This document shows positions 38,440-48,158 of a stretch of 64,000 nucleotides of DNA, piece after piece (the stretch's first letter is position 1; each line of letters opens with the position of its first letter). The DNA lies in NCBI GenBank assembly GCA_963725505.1, contig CAVRYN010000002.1, positions 62,001 to 126,000 on the forward strand, written 5' to 3'. The stretch comes from Udaeobacter sp963725505 (GTDB taxonomy: Bacteria > Verrucomicrobiota > Verrucomicrobiia > Chthoniobacterales > UBA10450). A program made the translations under genes and the position numbers. The notes below the pieces were generated by a model. It did no database searches. It was given only the letters and a program-made list of their open reading frames with translations, and was not told the origin of the DNA.

Positions 38440-39558
38440 ATGAAAGTTCCCTTTCTTGATCTGAAGGCGCATCACGCGCCCTTGATCGACCAGTTCGATC
38501 GCGCTATTCGCGACGTAATCAAGAGCAACGCATTTGCTGGCGGGCCGTTCGTGGAAAGATTCGAAAAGGAGTTCGCAGCTTACTGCGGTTCGAAATATGC
38601 CATCGGTGTGGGCAACGGCACAGACGCGCTTTGGCTTACTCTCCTGGCGCTTGGAATTGGAGAGGGCGATGAAGTAATCACTGTCCCGAACACATTCTTC
38701 GCCACGGTCGAGGCCATTACCTATTGCAGAGCTCAGCCGGTGTTTGTGGATGTGGACGAAGACACATTCACGATGAATCCGGCGGAACTTGAGAACAGTC
38801 TGACGGAGAAAACCAAAGCGATCATTCCGGTTCACCTTTTCGGGCAACCGGCGGACATGGATCCGATTCTGGAATTCGCGCGGGCACACGGGCTTTTTGT
38901 CATCGAAGATGCAGCTCAAGCTCACGGCGCTGAGTACAAGGGTCGAAAAGCAGGCACTCTGGGCGACGCCGGTTGCTTCAGCTTCTATCCGGGAAAAAAT
39001 CTTGGCGCTTTTGGTGAGGCTGGCGCGGTCGTGACGAACGACGCTGAGTTACGAGCGAAAATTCAAGTCCTTCGAGACCACGGTCAGACCCAAAAGTATT
39101 ATCACACCCTGGTTGGTTGGAATTGCCGGATGGACGGCATCCAGGCGGCAATTTTGTCCATTAAATTACGACATCTCGAAGAAGCAAATCTGCTGCGACG
39201 CCAACGCGCTTTGCAATACAATCAGGCTTTCGAGGGAATCGAAGGCGTTGCTACGCCGTTTGAGGCGGATTATGCGCGGCACGTTTATCACGTCTATGCG
39301 ATTAGAGTGCAGGAACGCGACGAAGTTCGGCGATACCTGGAGCAGAAAGGAATTGGCTGTGGCGTGCACTATCCCATTCCGATTCATCTTCAGGAGGCCT
39401 GTCGAGATCTCGGCTACACAGAGGGCGCGTTTCCAATCGCAGAGAATCTGGCCGAGGAATTTCTTTCTTTGCCGATGTTTCCTGAATTAACCGAAGAGCA
39501 AACCGAATATGTCGCTCGCTGCGTCAGCGAAGTGACTGGTGTGGAAGCGCTCGTCTAG
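38440..39558 (+). CDS. DegT/DnrJ/EryC1 aminotransferase
   Basis: A 372-residue PLP enzyme from ATG 38440 (MKVPFLDLKAHHAPLIDQFD). GNGTDALWLTLLALGIG, VIEDAAQAHGAEYKG and SFYPGKNLGAFGEAGAV with the PLP-binding Lys are diagnostic. LRDHGQTQKYYHTLVGWNCR MDG follows. It likely aminates a 3-keto nucleotide sugar made by the neighbouring oxidoreductase (WbpE-like). The TAG stop (39556-39558) lies in the left end of the inverted-repeat element at 39555-39767. Confidence 0.92.
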   Translation: MKVPFLDLKAHHAPLIDQFDRAIRDVIKSNAFAGGPFVERFEKEFAAYCGSKYAIGVGNGTDALWLTLLALGIGEGDEVITVPNTFFATVEAITYCRAQPVFVDVDEDTFTMNPAELENSLTEKTKAIIPVHLFGQPADMDPILEFARAHGLFVIEDAAQAHGAEYKGRKAGTLGDAGCFSFYPGKNLGAFGEAGAVVTNDAELRAKIQVLRDHGQTQKYYHTLVGWNCRMDGIQAAILSIKLRHLEEANLLRRQRALQYNQAFEGIEGVATPFEADYARHVYHVYAIRVQERDEVRRYLEQKGIGCGVHYPIPIHLQEACRDLGYTEGAFPIAENLAEEFLSLPMFPELTEEQTEYVARCVSEVTGVEALV

Positions 39559-39767
39559 TGTTGTGTAACCGGTATGGCTTGCCAATCGTTGAGTTCAAAA
39601 TGGCCCGCCGCCAAGGCGCGACGAGGGAGCATGTCCTTTTCCGCGACCGCGGGTGACCGAGAGGCAACGCAGGCGCCGGGCCATTTTGGGCACACTTCGA
39701 ACTCGCTTCTTGAAGTCCGCAAGCTCCTTGCGGCGATTGGCAAGCCATACCGGTTACACAACACTAG
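39555..39767. mobile_element. 213-bp MITE-like element with perfect 34-bp inverted ends
   Basis: The left end (39555-39588) begins CTAGTGTTGTGTAACCGGTA and is an exact reverse complement of the right end (39734-39767), which ends TACCGGTTACACAACACTAG. Inner sequences also pair (AAAATGGCCCG at about 39597 / CGGGCCATTTT at 39677). CTAG is at both edges. No transposase is encoded. It sits between two genes of the locus, supplying the stop of one and the upstream leader of the next. Confidence 0.85.
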
Positions 39768-39778
39768 GCGAAAAGGTT

Positions 39779-40906
39779 TTGAAGACTCTCGAACAAGCGG
39801 AAGTAGTGGAAACGACACCGCTCGCTGGCGACGATTCTTTTGTGGAACCGAAGACCAGTGACAAATCGCTGCAAGTGCGGATTCTCGATCCTATCAATGA
39901 TCCGGGCTGGGACCATGTTGTTGCCTTACATCGCGATGCCGGTTGCTTCCATACCAGCGCCTGGGCGAAGGTGCTTCACAAAACTTATAACCATCAGCCT
40001 TTTTACCTTCAGTTTTCCCGCAGACACCGGTTAGCAGCGCTGATTCCGCTGATGGAAGTACGGAGTTTGTTCACCGGCCGCCGTGGCGTCTCCCTTCCAT
40101 TTAGCGATACGTGCGAACCGCTCATCTTTGATCCAGAGGCGGTGGGCTTGGTAAGAGATCATCTCGTTCGCCTTGCGCAAGAACGTCGTTGGAAACACCT
40201 TGAAATAAGGGGGGGCAAATTCTTTCAAGGCGCTCTGGGTTCAGCCGAGAAATTTTATGGGCATACACTCGATTTGCGCAGCAGCGCAGAGGAACTGGCC
40301 ACTCGCTTTGCCAGTCCAGTTCGCCGGGCTATCCGCAAGGCAGAGCGCAGCGGCGTAAAGGCGGTCGTCGCCCGCAATCGCGCGGCCATGAATGATTTTT
40401 ACCACCTTCATGCACAAACACGCCGGCGGCACGGTCTCCCGCCGCAATCGCTGTCGTTCTTTCTGAACATCTACGAGCATATCATAAACCGCGGTCTCGG
40501 TTTCATTGTTCTCGCCCAGCATGGGCCGCGCCCAATAGCCGCTGCGATCTTCTTCCGCTTCGGAAGGAACGCCCTTTATAAATACGGCGCTTCTGATAAA
40601 AGATTTCAGGCATTGCGCGCCAATAATCTTGTCATGTGGCAAGGCATTCAGTTTTTGGCGCGCAACGGCGCGGAAAAATTGCATTTCGGGCGCACCGAGC
40701 AGGAAAACGAAGGTTTGCGACGGTTCAAACTTTCCTGGAACACGCAGGAGGAAACAATTGATTACTTCCGCGTTGATCCATCCGGTCGTCACTGTTTAGC
40801 TCCCGCGCGATCCCACGACTCCGGGCTCCACAAGAAGGTCTTTGGGAGGTTGCCACTACTATTGAACAGGCTGGCGGGCTCAATGATCTATCCGCATCTC
40901 GACTGA
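39779..40906 (+). CDS. FemAB/GNAT-fold aminoacyl- or acyltransferase-like protein
   Basis: About 375 residues. VRILDPINDPGWDHVVALH, then CFHTSAWAKVLHKTYNHQP, and HLEIRGGKF, SPVRRAIRKAERSGVKA and ALYKYGASDKRFQALRANNL VM are the FemAB-like core, common in exopolysaccharide and PEP-CTERM loci. The frame is open from GTG 39653, but the first 40 codons belong to the MITE-like element, so I use TTG 39779; the real start is uncertain. It may add an acyl or amino-acid group to a glycan. Confidence 0.8.
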   Translation: MKTLEQAEVVETTPLAGDDSFVEPKTSDKSLQVRILDPINDPGWDHVVALHRDAGCFHTSAWAKVLHKTYNHQPFYLQFSRRHRLAALIPLMEVRSLFTGRRGVSLPFSDTCEPLIFDPEAVGLVRDHLVRLAQERRWKHLEIRGGKFFQGALGSAEKFYGHTLDLRSSAEELATRFASPVRRAIRKAERSGVKAVVARNRAAMNDFYHLHAQTRRRHGLPPQSLSFFLNIYEHIINRGLGFIVLAQHGPRPIAAAIFFRFGRNALYKYGASDKRFQALRANNLVMWQGIQFLARNGAEKLHFGRTEQENEGLRRFKLSWNTQEETIDYFRVDPSGRHCLAPARSHDSGLHKKVFGRLPLLLNRLAGSMIYPHLD

Positions 40907-40918
40907 AAGGTTAAAACT

Positions 40919-42941
40919 ATGGCTGAAGTTCGACGAGAAGTACAACAACACCATTCGGGCATTCACCTGAGCGACATTCTGTTTGCGCTTTTCAAGCGCA
41001 AGTGGACAATCATACTTTGCGCGGTCGTAGGCATCATCGCCGCCGCGACGTTTTATTTCTTTTACCCGCCGGTGTACGAGTCACAGGCCAAGTTGCTGGT
41101 GCGCTATGTTCTGGAAAGGAGCGCCGTCGACCCGATCGAGGGCACGAGGCCCTCGGGCACATCCAGCAGTGACACGGACAAAGTAATCGGCGCTGAAATC
41201 GCGATTCTGACCAGTTGGGATCTGGCGGTGCAAGTGGCCCAGGCGATCGGTCCCAAGCGCGTGATGCGTGCCACCCGGTACGGATCTGCTAGCCAAAGTC
41301 GCCCATGCAATCGGTCTCAAACAGCCCTCTGCGGCAGCAACACAAACTGCAGCGGCCGGCGTCGTTAGTTCGGGGTTGAGTGCGGTTTCTACCAAGGGAA
41401 GCAACATCATTGTCGTATCCTACAAAAATGGCGACCCGCAGATCGCGCCGCTCGTTTTACAGGAGCTGTTGAGTCGTTATTTCATCAAGCATCTTGAGGT
41501 GCACCGCTCCGCTGGCGCCTTCGATTTTGTAACCCAACAAACCGATCAGGTTCGAGCGCGCTTAAATCAGACGGAGGATGCCCTAAAGGCGCTGAGGGAC
41601 AAGACGGGGATTACCTCGCTAAAGGACGGCTTAGACGCCCTTAGTGATGAGACGGCGGAGGCCAAGAAACAGCTGGACGCCGCGGAGGCGTCCCTGCTCG
41701 AACAACAGGCCCTCGCCACCCAGCTGGGGAAGGAGAAGCCAAAGCAGTGGAAATCAAATGGGTCGTCATCTCAAAAGACCCTGGACAGCGCAAAGGCCCA
41801 GGTCGCCGGCACACAGGCAAAGGTCGAGGCGTTTAAGGCCCGGCTTCGCGATATTCAACAGAGGACGAAACAACTTTCTGACCTGGGTCCGCAAATTGAA
41901 GAATTGGAGCGGAGGCGAGAGATGGACGAAACGAATTACAAATATTTCGCGGCATCGCTCGAAAAGGCACGCGTCGATGAGGCTTTGGATCCCTCCAAAA
42001 TGCCCAACATCAGCGCGGTTCAGCGACCCTCTCCACCCATGCTGGAAACCAAAACGCGCAATAAGATTGCCCTTGGACTGGCCGGTGGCGGAATAGCCTT
42101 GGGTATAGCACTCGCGCTGTTAAGGGGATTGGCTTTGAACCAGACCATTGGGCGGCCACTCCAACTGGAAACGCAGTTGCACATTCCGCTCATGCTCTCG
42201 ATACCGTACTCCAATGGTCGGAACGGCCATTTGGTCTTGCCTCCGAACGGTTCACCGGCAAATCCAAAAGCGCCGGTGACGAAGCTGCACCACTCTAATT
42301 TGGCGCCGTGGGAGGCCGGCCATTTCATGCGGCGCTACTGCGACGCGATCCGGGATCGACTCGGTCTTTATTTTGAACTGAAGCACTTGACGCATAAACC
42401 GAAGCTCGTGGGTGTTGCCAGCTTTTCGAAAGCAGCAGGAACGTCAACGCTCGCCGCGGGGCTTGCTGCCTCACTTTCGGAAATGAACGATGGTAAGGTG
42501 CTTCTTGTCGATGTGAACCTGGGTCCGCAAGAGGTGCACCCTTTTTTCAAGGGCAAGCCTGCGTATCCTCTTAATGCGGCTCTCAAGCCAGATGATACCA
42601 TCGCCTCGGTTTCGCAGAATCTCTATCTGGCTACTGTGGGATCACCCAATGCGGGACCGGCGCAGCTCGGTTTGAAAAAATTCTTTGACATGATGCCAAA
42701 TCTAAAAGCCAGCGACTTCGACTACATTATTTTTGACATGCCCCCATTGGCCCAGACAAGTCCCACATGGGGGATGGCTGCTTTCATGGACAAGCTTTTG
42801 CTCGTGGTCGAGGCGGAAAAGAACAACCGTGAGATGATAAAGCGCGGCTACGGGAAGTTGGTCGCGGAGCGAGACAATGTTGACGTGGTGGTTAACAAGG
42901 CGCGTTCCTACGTTCCGAAGTGGCTGGATGGTGAATCTTGA
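40919..42941 (+). pseudogene. Wzz-type chain-length protein with kinase-like C-domain, frameshifted
   Basis: The first frame (40919 to about 41265) gives HLSDILFALFKRKWTIILCA with a TM segment and YPPVYESQAKLLVRYVLER, a Wzz N-terminus. A +1 shift at about 41255-41275 leads to the second frame (to 42941): GTDLLAKVAHAIGLK, long coiled coils, a second TM (KIALGLAGGGIALGIALALL) and a CpsD-like domain (VGVASFSKAAGTSTLAAGLA, KVLLVDVNLG, YIIFDMPPL). The Walker A lysine is replaced by Thr and no C-terminal Tyr cluster is seen, so the domain is probably not an active tyrosine kinase. It would set polymer length if read through. Confidence 0.8.
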
Positions 42942-43199
42942 TCAACAAGGGTCATCGCGCTTGTAACTGAGGTCGTTGCAAGCGAATCGCTGCCGGTTCC
43001 TTGCGTGGCGGCTGCCGCCTTCTCCATTTTCTTGCTTCATGTCGGTTCCCAACAACGGAACACGAGCATGAGCAAGAATAGGAGCGCTGCGCTCCCCAAT
43101 CCGTGATATCCGCGTCATCCGTGGTTCCTCCCTCATTCGTGTCTATTCGTGTCCATTCGTGGTTAATAACAGGGGACACCAAACTCCCAGCACACACTC
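42942..43199. repeat. Intergenic stretch with ATTCGTGTC steps
   Basis: No gene seen. Near the right end the words CATTCGTGTCTATTCGTGTC and CATTCGTGGTTAATAAC form three 10-bp steps, another short-word tandem array. CCGTGATATCCGCGTCATCC lies just before it. Confidence 0.5.
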
Positions 43200-44330
43200 G
43201 TGTTACGCAATAGAATTTATTACGGATTAAAACCGCTAATCCCGCGGACTATCCGAATGGGGGTGCGGCGCAGCATCGCCCTGCGTACTCGCAAGCGTGC
43301 GACCGGTGTCTGGCCGATTATGCCAGGCTCCGAGCAGCCACCCCAACACTGGCCAGGCTGGCCCGATGGCAAGAAATTCGCTTTCGTCCTCACACACGAC
43401 GTGGAAACTACAGCTGGTTTGGAGAGGTGCAGGGATTTGATGCAGCTCGACATGGACCTTGGGTTTCGCTCCTCATTCAATTTCGTTCCCGAAGGAGAGT
43501 ACCAGGATCCTCGCCAGCTGCGAGAGGAACTGACGCAAAATGGTTTTGAGGTTGGGATCCATGACCTTCGACACGACGGACGGCTCTACCAATCTGACAG
43601 GGAGTTCAGGCGGAACGCCGCTAGCATTAATCGCTATCTTGCTGAGTGGGGAGCGGTGGGATTTAGATCGGCGTTCATGTTGCACAAGCTCGACTGGTTG
43701 CACCAGTTGAACGTTGCATATGACGCATCGACATTTGATACAGACCCGTTCGAGCCTCAGCCTCAGGGGTGCCATACGATCTTTCCGTTCTGGGTACCAG
43801 CGCCAGCGAGTCAGCGGTCAGAGGTCAGAAGTCAGATGTCGGCGGCCAGTGTCTCTGACCTTCGTCATTCGTCAGCAGCTCGCCCGCCGTGGCGGGTCAG
43901 CAGCTCGCCCGCCGTGGCGGGTCATTCCGCTGGCCGAGCCGGCGGCTATGTCGAACTACCCTATACTTTGCCGCAGGATTCGACTCTCTTTCTGCTGCTC
44001 CGCGAACGGACTTATGACGTGTGGCTGAACAAACTGGATTGGATAGTGAAAAACGGCGGGATGGCTTTGGTGGACATCCATCCAGACTATATGCATTTTG
44101 ACTCAGGTCCTCCCCGCAAAACCACATATAGCAGCCACCTTTATAAGGCTTTCTTAGCTGAAGTTCGGTCTCGTTACGGCGAAACCTATTGGAACGCTTT
44201 ACCACGAGAAGTGGCGGCATACGTAAAACAGAAGCTGCCGCGGACGAATGCGAAAGGCCAAGCTCTCACCGATGGTGCGATTACTGTCAACCGGCCCCAA
44301 TGGTGCAGACGCCATTCGGCTGCCGGATAG
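43200..44330 (+). CDS. Polysaccharide deacetylase-like protein with repeat insertion
   Basis: A 376-residue protein starting at GTG. FAFVLTHDVETTAGLERCRD has the NodB-type catalytic Asp region, NGFEVGIHDLRHDGRLY supplies the metal-binding His residues, and GFRSAFMLHKLDWL and MALVDIHPDYMHF close the fold. Residues about 204-245 (PASQRSEVRSQMSA ... PAVAGHSAGRAGG) are encoded by heptamer-array DNA and a tandem 25-bp repeat and do not look like enzyme sequence. It may remove acetyl groups from the polymer; the insertion could disturb the fold. Its 3' end overlaps the next gene's open frame. Confidence 0.8.
   Translation: MLRNRIYYGLKPLIPRTIRMGVRRSIALRTRKRATGVWPIMPGSEQPPQHWPGWPDGKKFAFVLTHDVETTAGLERCRDLMQLDMDLGFRSSFNFVPEGEYQDPRQLREELTQNGFEVGIHDLRHDGRLYQSDREFRRNAASINRYLAEWGAVGFRSAFMLHKLDWLHQLNVAYDASTFDTDPFEPQPQGCHTIFPFWVPAPASQRSEVRSQMSAASVSDLRHSSAARPPWRVSSSPAVAGHSAGRAGGYVELPYTLPQDSTLFLLLRERTYDVWLNKLDWIVKNGGMALVDIHPDYMHFDSGPPRKTTYSSHLYKAFLAEVRSRYGETYWNALPREVAAYVKQKLPRTNAKGQALTDGAITVNRPQWCRRHSAAG
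43810..43932. repeat. Heptamer-array element inside the deacetylase gene
   Basis: The left arm is GTCAGCGGTCAGAGGTCAGA plus AGTCAGATGTC; the right arm is GTCTCTGACCTTCGTCATTC plus GTCAGC. Two perfect 25-bp tandem copies beginning GTCAGCAGCTCGCCCGCC occupy 43871-43920. The frame stays open through the whole element. Confidence 0.8.
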
Positions 44331-45657
44331 AGCAGATGAACTCACGCCGCAATCTAAACGATTTGGGTTAGCGACACGCGTCGTGATGCTGGTCGAAAAC
44401 TACTTCCCGCAAGATACGCGTGTCAGAAATGAGGCGCTGCTCCTTAAATCCGCCGGCTATGATGTGTCGGTGGTTTGCTACCGAAAGCCGGATCAACCTT
44501 ATCACGAAAACGTCGACGGTGTTAACGTGCACCGCATCTCACGTTTTGAGCTCTTTCGGAAAACACCATCCGGCGAAAGAAGTCGCCTCTCACTCTTTTG
44601 GCTGCGGTTTCGCTCGCTCATCGGATATCTGGTCGAATACGTCTATTTCACAACAGCGTGCCTGCTATATTGTGCGCGCATCTTTATAAAATCGGGATTC
44701 GACGTTATCCACGCGCACAACCCTCCTGACACACTTTTCCTCGTTGCCTTACCATTTAAATTGCTCGGCAAAAGGTTCGTTTTCGATCATCACGATCTAT
44801 GCCCGGAATTATATCAATCTCGTTATTCGGCCAAGCCCGGAATTTACACCCGTCTATTGCGGGCGTTTGAGTGGTGTAGTCTGAAATTGGCCGATGTGAC
44901 GATTGCGACGAATAATAGCTACAAAGAGATCGAGATCGAACGGGGAGGCGTACGGCAAGATCGTATTTTTATCGTACGGAACGGGCCGAGTCCCGAACGG
45001 ATGGCGTCAAAGCCTCCTTCCAAACGCTTGCGTGGGCTGAACAGAACCATTCTCTGTTACGTTGGTAGCCTCAATCCACAGGATGGCGTCGACTATTTGC
45101 TTCGAGCGCTGAATCGCCTGAAAAATGACTTACAGCGGCAAGACTTTTATTGCGTCATCATCGGAGAAGGTGACTCGCTGCCCGATTTGCAGCGTTTAGC
45201 CGGCCAACTTGGCCTCAATGGGTGCATAGAATTCACGGGATTCATTCCGGATCAGGAGCTGTTGGAAAATCTTGCCGCCGCCGATATCTGTGTTGACCCC
45301 GATCCCTCGAGTCCCCTCAACAATGTATCGACCTGGATCAAGATCATGGAGTACATGGCGCACGGTAAGCCGATAGTTAGCTTCGACCTTAAGGAAACCA
45401 GAGTTTCCGCGCAGGATGCCGCCCTTTTTGTTCCGCCGAATGACGAACTGGCATTTGCCCGCGCGATCATGCTGCTGATGGACGATCCGGAACTCAGAAG
45501 CAAATTGGGCTTGCACGGTCGCGAGCGGGTTGAAAATGATCTTCAATGGTCGGTAACCGGCCGAAACTTGTTGGCGGCGTATAAAACATTTTGGACCGGT
45601 CCGAGCGGAGACGAACGAGTAGAATGCCAAGTTTCGGACTTTCAAGGCCAAGATTAG
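44248..45657 (+). CDS. Glycosyltransferase family 4
   Basis: About 469 residues. VVMLVENYFPQDTRVRNEAL is the usual N-terminus, so the true start may be the ATG at 44386 rather than 44248, which overlaps the previous gene by 83 bp. FDVIHAHNPPDTLFLVALPF, FVFDHHDLCPELYQSRYS, ILCYVGSLNPQDGVDYLLRA and the GT4 C-terminal site (EYMAHGKPIVSFDLKETR) are present. A GT-B retaining enzyme adding a sugar from a nucleotide donor during repeat-unit assembly. Confidence 0.9.
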   Translation: MRKAKLSPMVRLLSTGPNGADAIRLPDRADELTPQSKRFGLATRVVMLVENYFPQDTRVRNEALLLKSAGYDVSVVCYRKPDQPYHENVDGVNVHRISRFELFRKTPSGERSRLSLFWLRFRSLIGYLVEYVYFTTACLLYCARIFIKSGFDVIHAHNPPDTLFLVALPFKLLGKRFVFDHHDLCPELYQSRYSAKPGIYTRLLRAFEWCSLKLADVTIATNNSYKEIEIERGGVRQDRIFIVRNGPSPERMASKPPSKRLRGLNRTILCYVGSLNPQDGVDYLLRALNRLKNDLQRQDFYCVIIGEGDSLPDLQRLAGQLGLNGCIEFTGFIPDQELLENLAAADICVDPDPSSPLNNVSTWIKIMEYMAHGKPIVSFDLKETRVSAQDAALFVPPNDELAFARAIMLLMDDPELRSKLGLHGRERVENDLQWSVTGRNLLAAYKTFWTGPSGDERVECQVSDFQGQD

Positions 45658-45663
45658 TCAAAT

Positions 45664-46971
45664 ATGAATGTCACCCTCTTTGGAATGGGCTACGTCGGTT
45701 GTGTGACCGCTGCCTGCCTGGCCGACCGTGGCCATAGCGTGACCGGCGTGGATCTGGATGAAAGCAAAGTCAATCTCCTCAATGCTGGGAAGTCGCCAAT
45801 TATCGAGCCGGACCTCACTCAAATCATCGAACGCGTCGTCGCCGCTGGACGATTGCACGCGCTGACCAACGCGCAAACGTTGGGCGATATTTCATTGGTC
45901 TGCGTAGGCACCCCGAGCAACGAAAATGGCAGCCTTGGACTGGCTCAGGTATGCCGGGTCGTCGCTTCGATCGGCGAATTGCTGCGTGTTTCCAACGGAT
46001 TTCCTGTGATTGCGATTCGAAGCACAGTCCTTCCCGGAACTGTTGAAGGCACCGTGTTGCCCTTGCTCGAAGAGGTTTCCGGAAAGAAGGCCGGGCGCGA
46101 TTTCGGGGTTTGCATGAACCCCGAGTTCATGCGGGAGACAACGGCTGTTCACGATTTTCAAAACCCTCCATTCACTGTTGTCGGGGCATTGGACAATCGA
46201 TCGGCTGACAAAGTGGCTACACTTTATGCCGACCTGGCAGTGCCGGTCGAGCGCACGTCTATTCGTGTAGCCGAAATGATTAAGTACTCGTGCAATGCAT
46301 TTCACGTCGTAAAGATCTCCTTCGCAAACGAAATCGGCAATCTGTGCAAGGCTTTAGGGGTTGATAGCCACAAAGTGATGGAAATCTTCTGCAAAGATTA
46401 CAAACTAAATCTCTCGCCTTATTACTTAAAACCAGGTTTCGCCTTCGGTGGCTCGTGTCTACCGAAAGATCTTCGCGCCATTCTCTACCAAGCCAAAAAA
46501 GTCGACGTGGAGCTTCCGATGCTAAATGCCACACTTGAGACGAATCGACGGCAAATGGAGTTGGCGTTTAACCTGGTTCGTCGAACGGAAAAACGACGAA
46601 TAGGGGTCCTTGGCTTAAGCTTCAAAGCCGGCACAGACGACCTCCGAGAAAGTCCGATTGTGGTCCTGATTGAGACCCTAATCGGGAAAGGCTACATACT
46701 CTCAGTCTACGACGAAGAGGTGGCGTTGGCGAAATTAGTCGGGGCCAACCGCCGGTACATAGAGCAGACCATTCCTCATATTTCTTCGCTGATGCTGAGT
46801 TCGCCGCGAGATGTAATCGAAAGTAGTGACGTCGTGCTTATCAGCAAGAACACGCGTCCGATCCGGGAAGCTCTTACAAACTATGCCGATGGGCGAGCCG
46901 TCATTGATTTGGTGCGAGCGCTCGAGGAACCGGCGGAAAGGCCGAAGCAGTACGAAGGGATTTGTTGGTGA
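45664..46971 (+). CDS. GDP-mannose / UDP-sugar 6-dehydrogenase
   Basis: A 435-residue protein. VTLFGMGYVGCVTAACLADR is the NAD-binding start; the active-site Cys lies in GFAFGGSCLPKDLRAILYQA. The CKDYKLNLSPYYLKPGF context is closer to GDP-mannose dehydrogenase (AlgD) than to UDP-glucose dehydrogenase. It oxidises a hexose C6 to a uronic acid for the polymer, or a HexNAc for the acetamido-uronate route. It starts 6 bp after the glycosyltransferase. Confidence 0.9.
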   Translation: MNVTLFGMGYVGCVTAACLADRGHSVTGVDLDESKVNLLNAGKSPIIEPDLTQIIERVVAAGRLHALTNAQTLGDISLVCVGTPSNENGSLGLAQVCRVVASIGELLRVSNGFPVIAIRSTVLPGTVEGTVLPLLEEVSGKKAGRDFGVCMNPEFMRETTAVHDFQNPPFTVVGALDNRSADKVATLYADLAVPVERTSIRVAEMIKYSCNAFHVVKISFANEIGNLCKALGVDSHKVMEIFCKDYKLNLSPYYLKPGFAFGGSCLPKDLRAILYQAKKVDVELPMLNATLETNRRQMELAFNLVRRTEKRRIGVLGLSFKAGTDDLRESPIVVLIETLIGKGYILSVYDEEVALAKLVGANRRYIEQTIPHISSLMLSSPRDVIESSDVVLISKNTRPIREALTNYADGRAVIDLVRALEEPAERPKQYEGICW

Positions 46972-47007
46972 CGGGGCGTTTGAGTGCGATCGGCAGTTTA
47001 TGAGCTT

Positions 47008-47469
47008 ATGACGGAACCGGAGGTAAGGCACGCTGGGATTGTCGATGTAACATTTGGGGGAAACGTCACAGTAGTTCAACCAGTTAATCTCTATGGGTGC
47101 ACAATCGGAGATAACACATTCGTTGGACCATTCGTTGAGATACAAAAGGGAGCGACGGTTGGTAAGCGTTGCAGAATTCAATCCCACTCTTTCATCTGTG
47201 AGCTTGTCACGATTGGCGACGATTGCTTTGTCTCCCATGGAGCCATGTTTATCAATGACCTTTTCGCGAATGGCGGTCCAGCGCCTAAGCGGGAGGCTTG
47301 GCAAGCAACCCGGATTGGTAACAATGTTAGTATCGGCACGAATGCCACTATCCTGCCTATTTCCATTTGCGATCACGTGGTAATTGGCGCGGGCGCGGTT
47401 GTGACCAAAGACATCACTGAGCCTGGCTTCTACGCCGGCAATCCCGCGCGGCTGCTCCGTCGGCTTTAG
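47008..47469 (+). CDS. Hexapeptide-repeat N-acetyltransferase (WbpD/WlbB-like)
   Basis: A 153-residue left-handed beta-helix enzyme (ATG 47008; a GTG at 46984 is an alternative). NLYGCTIGDNTFVGPFVEIQ, QSHSFICELVTIGDDCFVSH and RIGNNVSIGTNATILPIS are hexapeptide coils; GAGAVVTKDITEPGFYAGNP ends the domain. With the Gfo/Idh and DegT enzymes it would N-acetylate a 3-amino nucleotide sugar using acetyl-CoA. That pathway role is inferred from context. Confidence 0.88.
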   Translation: MTEPEVRHAGIVDVTFGGNVTVVQPVNLYGCTIGDNTFVGPFVEIQKGATVGKRCRIQSHSFICELVTIGDDCFVSHGAMFINDLFANGGPAPKREAWQATRIGNNVSIGTNATILPISICDHVVIGAGAVVTKDITEPGFYAGNPARLLRRL

Positions 47470-47482
47470 CGCCGACGTCCAG

Positions 47483-48090
47483 CGGTCAGATGTCGGAGAT
47501 CAGATGTCAGAGATCAGAAGATCAGATGATCAGACAGTCAGAGGCCACGAGGCAGAAATCAGAAATGCAGAATCAAGTCGCGCGAAGGATGGCTAATCGT
47601 GCTATCAGAAAGCATTACGCCAACTGGCGATGCAAATTTTTGCGACGAAGCAACATGCTTATCCCCCAGAAGAGAGGTATTCTCAGTTGACAGACCAAAT
47701 CCGCACGTTCCTCGAGGTCACTGTTTGCACCATCTACATTCGGGAAGCGTGCGGCGAAGCGTGCCACGATAACGACATTTGCACATGCCTTCGTAGATCG
47801 TACAGACTGACCGACGCAGATGGCGAGAATGGTCGAGACCGACATCGTGGCTCGAAACTTTCGCTGCTATGAAAACCTCCATTGCGAGTCCATAAGCTCT
47901 GTCAGACGATCCGATCACGGCGATGTTGATCGAAAAATGCCATGAAGTCTGGGGCGATGCTCGGGAGCAATGATAAATCGGGGCGATCCAATTCATCGTT
48001 TCAGTCCTGCGTCTGACATCTGACATCTGACTTCTGACATCTGACATCTGACATCTGACATCTGACGTCTGACCGGTGACCGCTGACTTC
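47483..48090 (+). mobile_element. Heptamer-array element with four-helix-bundle relic, copy 1
   Basis: The left arm (47483-47560) repeats TCAGATG/GATCAGA words; the right arm (48010-48090) repeats TCTGACA in exact 7-bp steps, the complement. Between them lies a decayed S23-type gene (47601-47973). The size, about 608 bp, is close to that of copy 3 at 58281. Confidence 0.75.
47601..47973 (+). pseudogene. Relic of a four-helix-bundle (S23/Avd-type) protein gene
   Basis: The first frame gives AYQKALRQLAMQIFATKQ then PPEERYSQLTDQIR, matching the N-terminus of the gene at 58410 (FPPEERYALTDQIRRAS). After several frame changes LTDADGEN is readable (compare LTDADGEQ at 58410), and the last segment MLIEKCHEVWGDAREQ ends at a TGA. 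No intact reading frame remains. Confidence 0.75.
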
Positions 48091-48158
48091 TGTTGTGACA
48101 AATCACTGATGACGCATCGCTTCTGAGGTCAGCATTTCAGCCTTTCCGCTTTTCAAAC

